Source: Panaeolus papilionaceus
Taxonomy: Eukaryota; Basidiomycota; Agaricomycetes; Agaricales
Assembly (NCBI GenBank): GCA_015501605.1
Contig: JADNRZ010000025.1
Location: 434,001-498,000, forward strand
DNA: 64,000 nt
Reading direction: 5' to 3'
In this document: piece after piece, positions 62,167 through 64,000 of the stretch
Layout: the number at the start of each line of letters is the position of its first letter
How positions within the stretch are numbered: the stretch's first letter is position 1
Translations under genes and position numbers: made by a program
The notes under the pieces: generated by a model
The model's input: the letters and a program-made list of their open reading frames with translations, nothing else
What the model was told of the DNA's origin: nothing
Database searches by the model: none

Positions 62167-62403
62167 TACATTGAAGAAGAAGATGAGGATTACGCCTGCA
62201 AGACCACCAGCTGCCCAGAATTCCAAGGGAGTGAATAGTAGAATTTTACAGGTTGAAGTACTTCGCGGTGAGACATTCTGGTCAACGACGGTCAGCATAC
62301 TGAACATTGCCACATTCGGAATCATCGACAGACACGGCAAATTCAACAAAGCATGATGATTAAATTTGGTGACGTTGATAACCTTGCCCGAGTATGAAGC
62401 CAT
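62161..62403 (-). CDS. Small putative membrane ORF ending in the MITE
   Basis: ATG at 62,403 in good context (aagaaaATGG), 80 aa, stop TAG at 62,163-62,161 inside the MITE end. The C-terminal part (KILLFTPLEFWAAGGLAGVI then LIFFF) looks like one membrane anchor. If the MITE is removed with one TA, the frame reads ...N-V-stop (TGA) at the same place, so the insertion adds only one residue. The GTAAGA created there could alternatively act as a splice donor. I do not recognise a family; it may be a distal exon of a larger gene. Confidence 0.35.
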   Translation of the reverse strand: MASYSGKVINVTKFNHHALLNLPCLSMIPNVAMFSMLTVVDQNVSPRSTSTCKILLFTPLEFWAAGGLAGVILIFFFNVR

Positions 62404-62684
62404 TTTCTTTCGTCAACTTTCGACTCCTCAACCTCCTCGGCGATAGTCAAACTTTGTAAGCACCCATGGCTGTTTCTGGTGTGTTTAGGGGGGGGGGGGG
62501 GGGTCGAGTGAGTATCGCAAACAGGATGCAAGCGCCACGCAGAGTCAATTACCTCGTCACCCTGACTGCACACCCAGTCCTTAATGGCAGATAACAGGGA
62601 GATAGCTACTCGTAGTTGGCTTACTTGGACAGTGAAGTTCGAGCATTGTTCGCGCAATTTGTCAATACGTTGACCCATGTTCAC
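62343..62684 (-). CDS. Uncertain hypothetical ORF
   Basis: Open minus-strand frame of 113 aa. The first ~45 residues (QRIDKLREQCSNFTVQVSQL, then IKDWVCSQGDE) look like a real helical segment. The middle (PPPPPKHT) is produced by the poly-C/G run and may be an intron, since GTAATT follows GDE and an AG precedes EVEESK. It overlaps the small membrane ORF in another frame. Only one of the two, or a spliced combination, can be right. Confidence 0.25.
   Translation of the reverse strand: MNMGQRIDKLREQCSNFTVQVSQLRVAISLLSAIKDWVCSQGDEVIDSAWRLHPVCDTHSTPPPPPKHTRNSHGCLQSLTIAEEVEESKVDERKWLHTRARLSTSPNLIIMLC
62488..62503. repeat. Homopolymer run of 16 G
   Basis: Uninterrupted G run in an otherwise mixed sequence; its length is prone to error in sequencing and to slippage in vivo. 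Confidence 0.9.
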
Positions 62685-62699
62685 TAGGCTGCTTCCACA

Positions 62700-63673
62700 T
62701 CATAAATTGACCGTAACACACCAAAGCACCATGCCCTGAGTTTTAAATCTGCTCGCATATGACCACTAGTGACATTGAAGCCCCATAAAACCTGGAATCT
62801 ATTCCAGTCAAACTGATTCTCGCCAGTCGTCAGCGAGTTGGGACACAGTTACCTCCCAGACTTCGAGAGGCAAGTATGCTACAGCCCTGTTTTCCCGTGT
62901 TGGGAAGGTTTGAAGCAAATAGATAAGCCACAGTCGGACAAATTATTCGATCGGAACCGTTCGTGTCGTGAAGGCAGGTAAATGATCCTGAGTCTTGACC
63001 GTCGGTGGCACTGACGGTGATAGGTGAATTGGTCGCATCACTTCCTGGACGAAATTTCACGCCGGAAACCTGGTCTCTTCTATGAATCATGCGTGAAAGA
63101 CAAAAGATGTCCCATCTCAATATGCTGTTTGTGTCGTTCTTGTGAATCGAGGACTGAAATTGACCCTCGCTGAATCACTGAACAATGGATGTCGGGATGA
63201 ATCATGTGATCACGATGTCCAAATGAACCGAGCAACTCAATATCAACTCAAACCACAACCTCGAAGTTGCTTGCTGAACGTCATCGCTTCTTCGACTTGT
63301 ATTAGATCTTGGATTCATTTTTGACTGCTACTACTGACTAGTCGTAAGTTTATGATCCGTGTTCGAACATCATTCGACGACTGACTGAGCTCTAGACAAC
63401 AGCCGCGACTCTTGTTCACCGACAACCATCTGCATTCCTCAATTGACCATCGTGTCAAGGCCACCATAGACACTTCAATTATTCACTCTTATCTGGTACG
63501 CCCATTGTTATTCTCCTTTCGCAGCTCTCTGACGTGTTATAAACTAGTATCTGCTCCCCAACTTTGCCTCTAATACCACTCATCGTCGATACTCCAATTC
63601 CAACTTCAGCTCGTTGACAAGAGCTAACGAGAAGATACCTCCAATCAATACTCTCATCAGAAGCTTCAAAAAA
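62700..63673. other. Intergenic region upstream of the right-edge gene
   Basis: A minus-strand open frame at 63,120-62,830 (96 aa) has no motif I recognise, and I do not call it. The part from ~63,440 to 63,673 is pyrimidine-rich before the ATG and is probably the promoter and 5' leader of the next gene. Nothing else seen. Confidence 0.4.
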
Positions 63674-64000
63674 ATGAGCGAAGGCGTCATTAAAGAGTCA
63701 ACTCAAGATATTCTTGAGCTCCTCCACGCTGATCTGGACACACAAATTACTGCCCTCACCACCAAACGAGCCATCACCATCCTCCGGAGTACGCTCAGCG
63801 ACAAGGACTGTTCAAACTTCCTTGAAAGCACCAACCTTTGGTCTGCGAAAAGCTCATGGAGAGGTCTGCCAAAGAGAGCGACTTCGCATCGAAGGTTAAC
63901 CAGCCACCTCCATGATATCATGCTGGCCATATTCCGGTACTTCAACTACATCGCAAAGTCTCAGAAATCATTGGAGTCTACCACGCAGACATCAAAGACC
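63674..64000 (+). CDS. 5' part of an unknown protein gene running off the window
   Basis: ATG in a strong context (six A then ATGAG); open for 109 codons with no stop to the last base. It begins MSEGVIKESTQDILELLHAD and is hydrophilic and mostly helical by composition. It has a basic stretch (SWRGLPKRATSHRRLTSHL) and a more hydrophobic one (DIMLAIFRYFNYIA). No domain recognised; an intron could follow. Codon use looks coding (C/T-ending codons frequent). Confidence 0.5.
   Translation, partial: MSEGVIKESTQDILELLHADLDTQITALTTKRAITILRSTLSDKDCSNFLESTNLWSAKSSWRGLPKRATSHRRLTSHLHDIMLAIFRYFNYIAKSQKSLESTTQTSKT

Noticed and set aside
62830..63120. Minus-strand ORF of 96 aa
   Set aside because: No domain, no homologous copy in the window and unclear start context.
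1..64000. CRISPR arrays, bacterial operons, ribosome binding sites, tRNA or rRNA genes
   Set aside because: None seen; short spliceosomal introns and gene families show nuclear fungal DNA.

Overview
This window is fungal nuclear DNA, most likely from an agaricomycete basidiomycete. The reasons are very short GT-AG introns (53-69 bp), a membrane-protein family that I know from memory to be large and uncharacterised in mushroom-forming fungi, GMC (glucose-methanol-choline) oxidoreductase relics, and a G1-motif GTPase with a T-x-M-W-D motif typical of basidiomycete proteins. Nothing looks bacterial or viral.

Positions 1-57,500 form a tandem array. Seven plus-strand, two-exon genes (A1-A7; starts 1809, 8543, 19742, 30869, 39495, 49285, 55406) encode ~450-467 aa polytopic membrane proteins. 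Six are intact; A2 has a one-base deletion. Between them are co-amplified minus-strand relics: GMC pseudogenes of two kinds ('GMC1' directly downstream of A2-A6; 'GMC2' upstream of A2-A5) and a divergent fragment ('B') of the A family fused to GMC2. Long non-coding blocks (R, C, U) are also repeated. The ~11.1-kb units starting at A2 and A3 are nearly identical. The A4 unit has two internal deletions and a solo LTR, and the A5 unit carries two insertions. A1 and A7 share flanks that A2-A6 lack, which suggests that an ancestral unit held two A genes and that one was lost in the middle units.

The A proteins are conserved except at two short segments, one just before TM5 and one between TM6 and TM7. 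Both should lie on the same membrane face. Different parts of each gene also have different closest relatives. The array therefore looks like a diversifying, recombining membrane-protein cluster of unknown function, the best candidate here for an undescribed system.

Positions 57,500-64,000 lie outside the array. They hold a 2.5-kb CACTA-like transposon (3-bp TAG target duplication) with another TIR element nested in it, a five-exon P-loop GTPase on the minus strand (60,249-61,671), a 425-bp TA-flanked MITE just upstream of that gene, a small membrane ORF whose stop codon lies in the MITE, and the 5' end of a plus-strand gene (from 63,674) that runs off the window.
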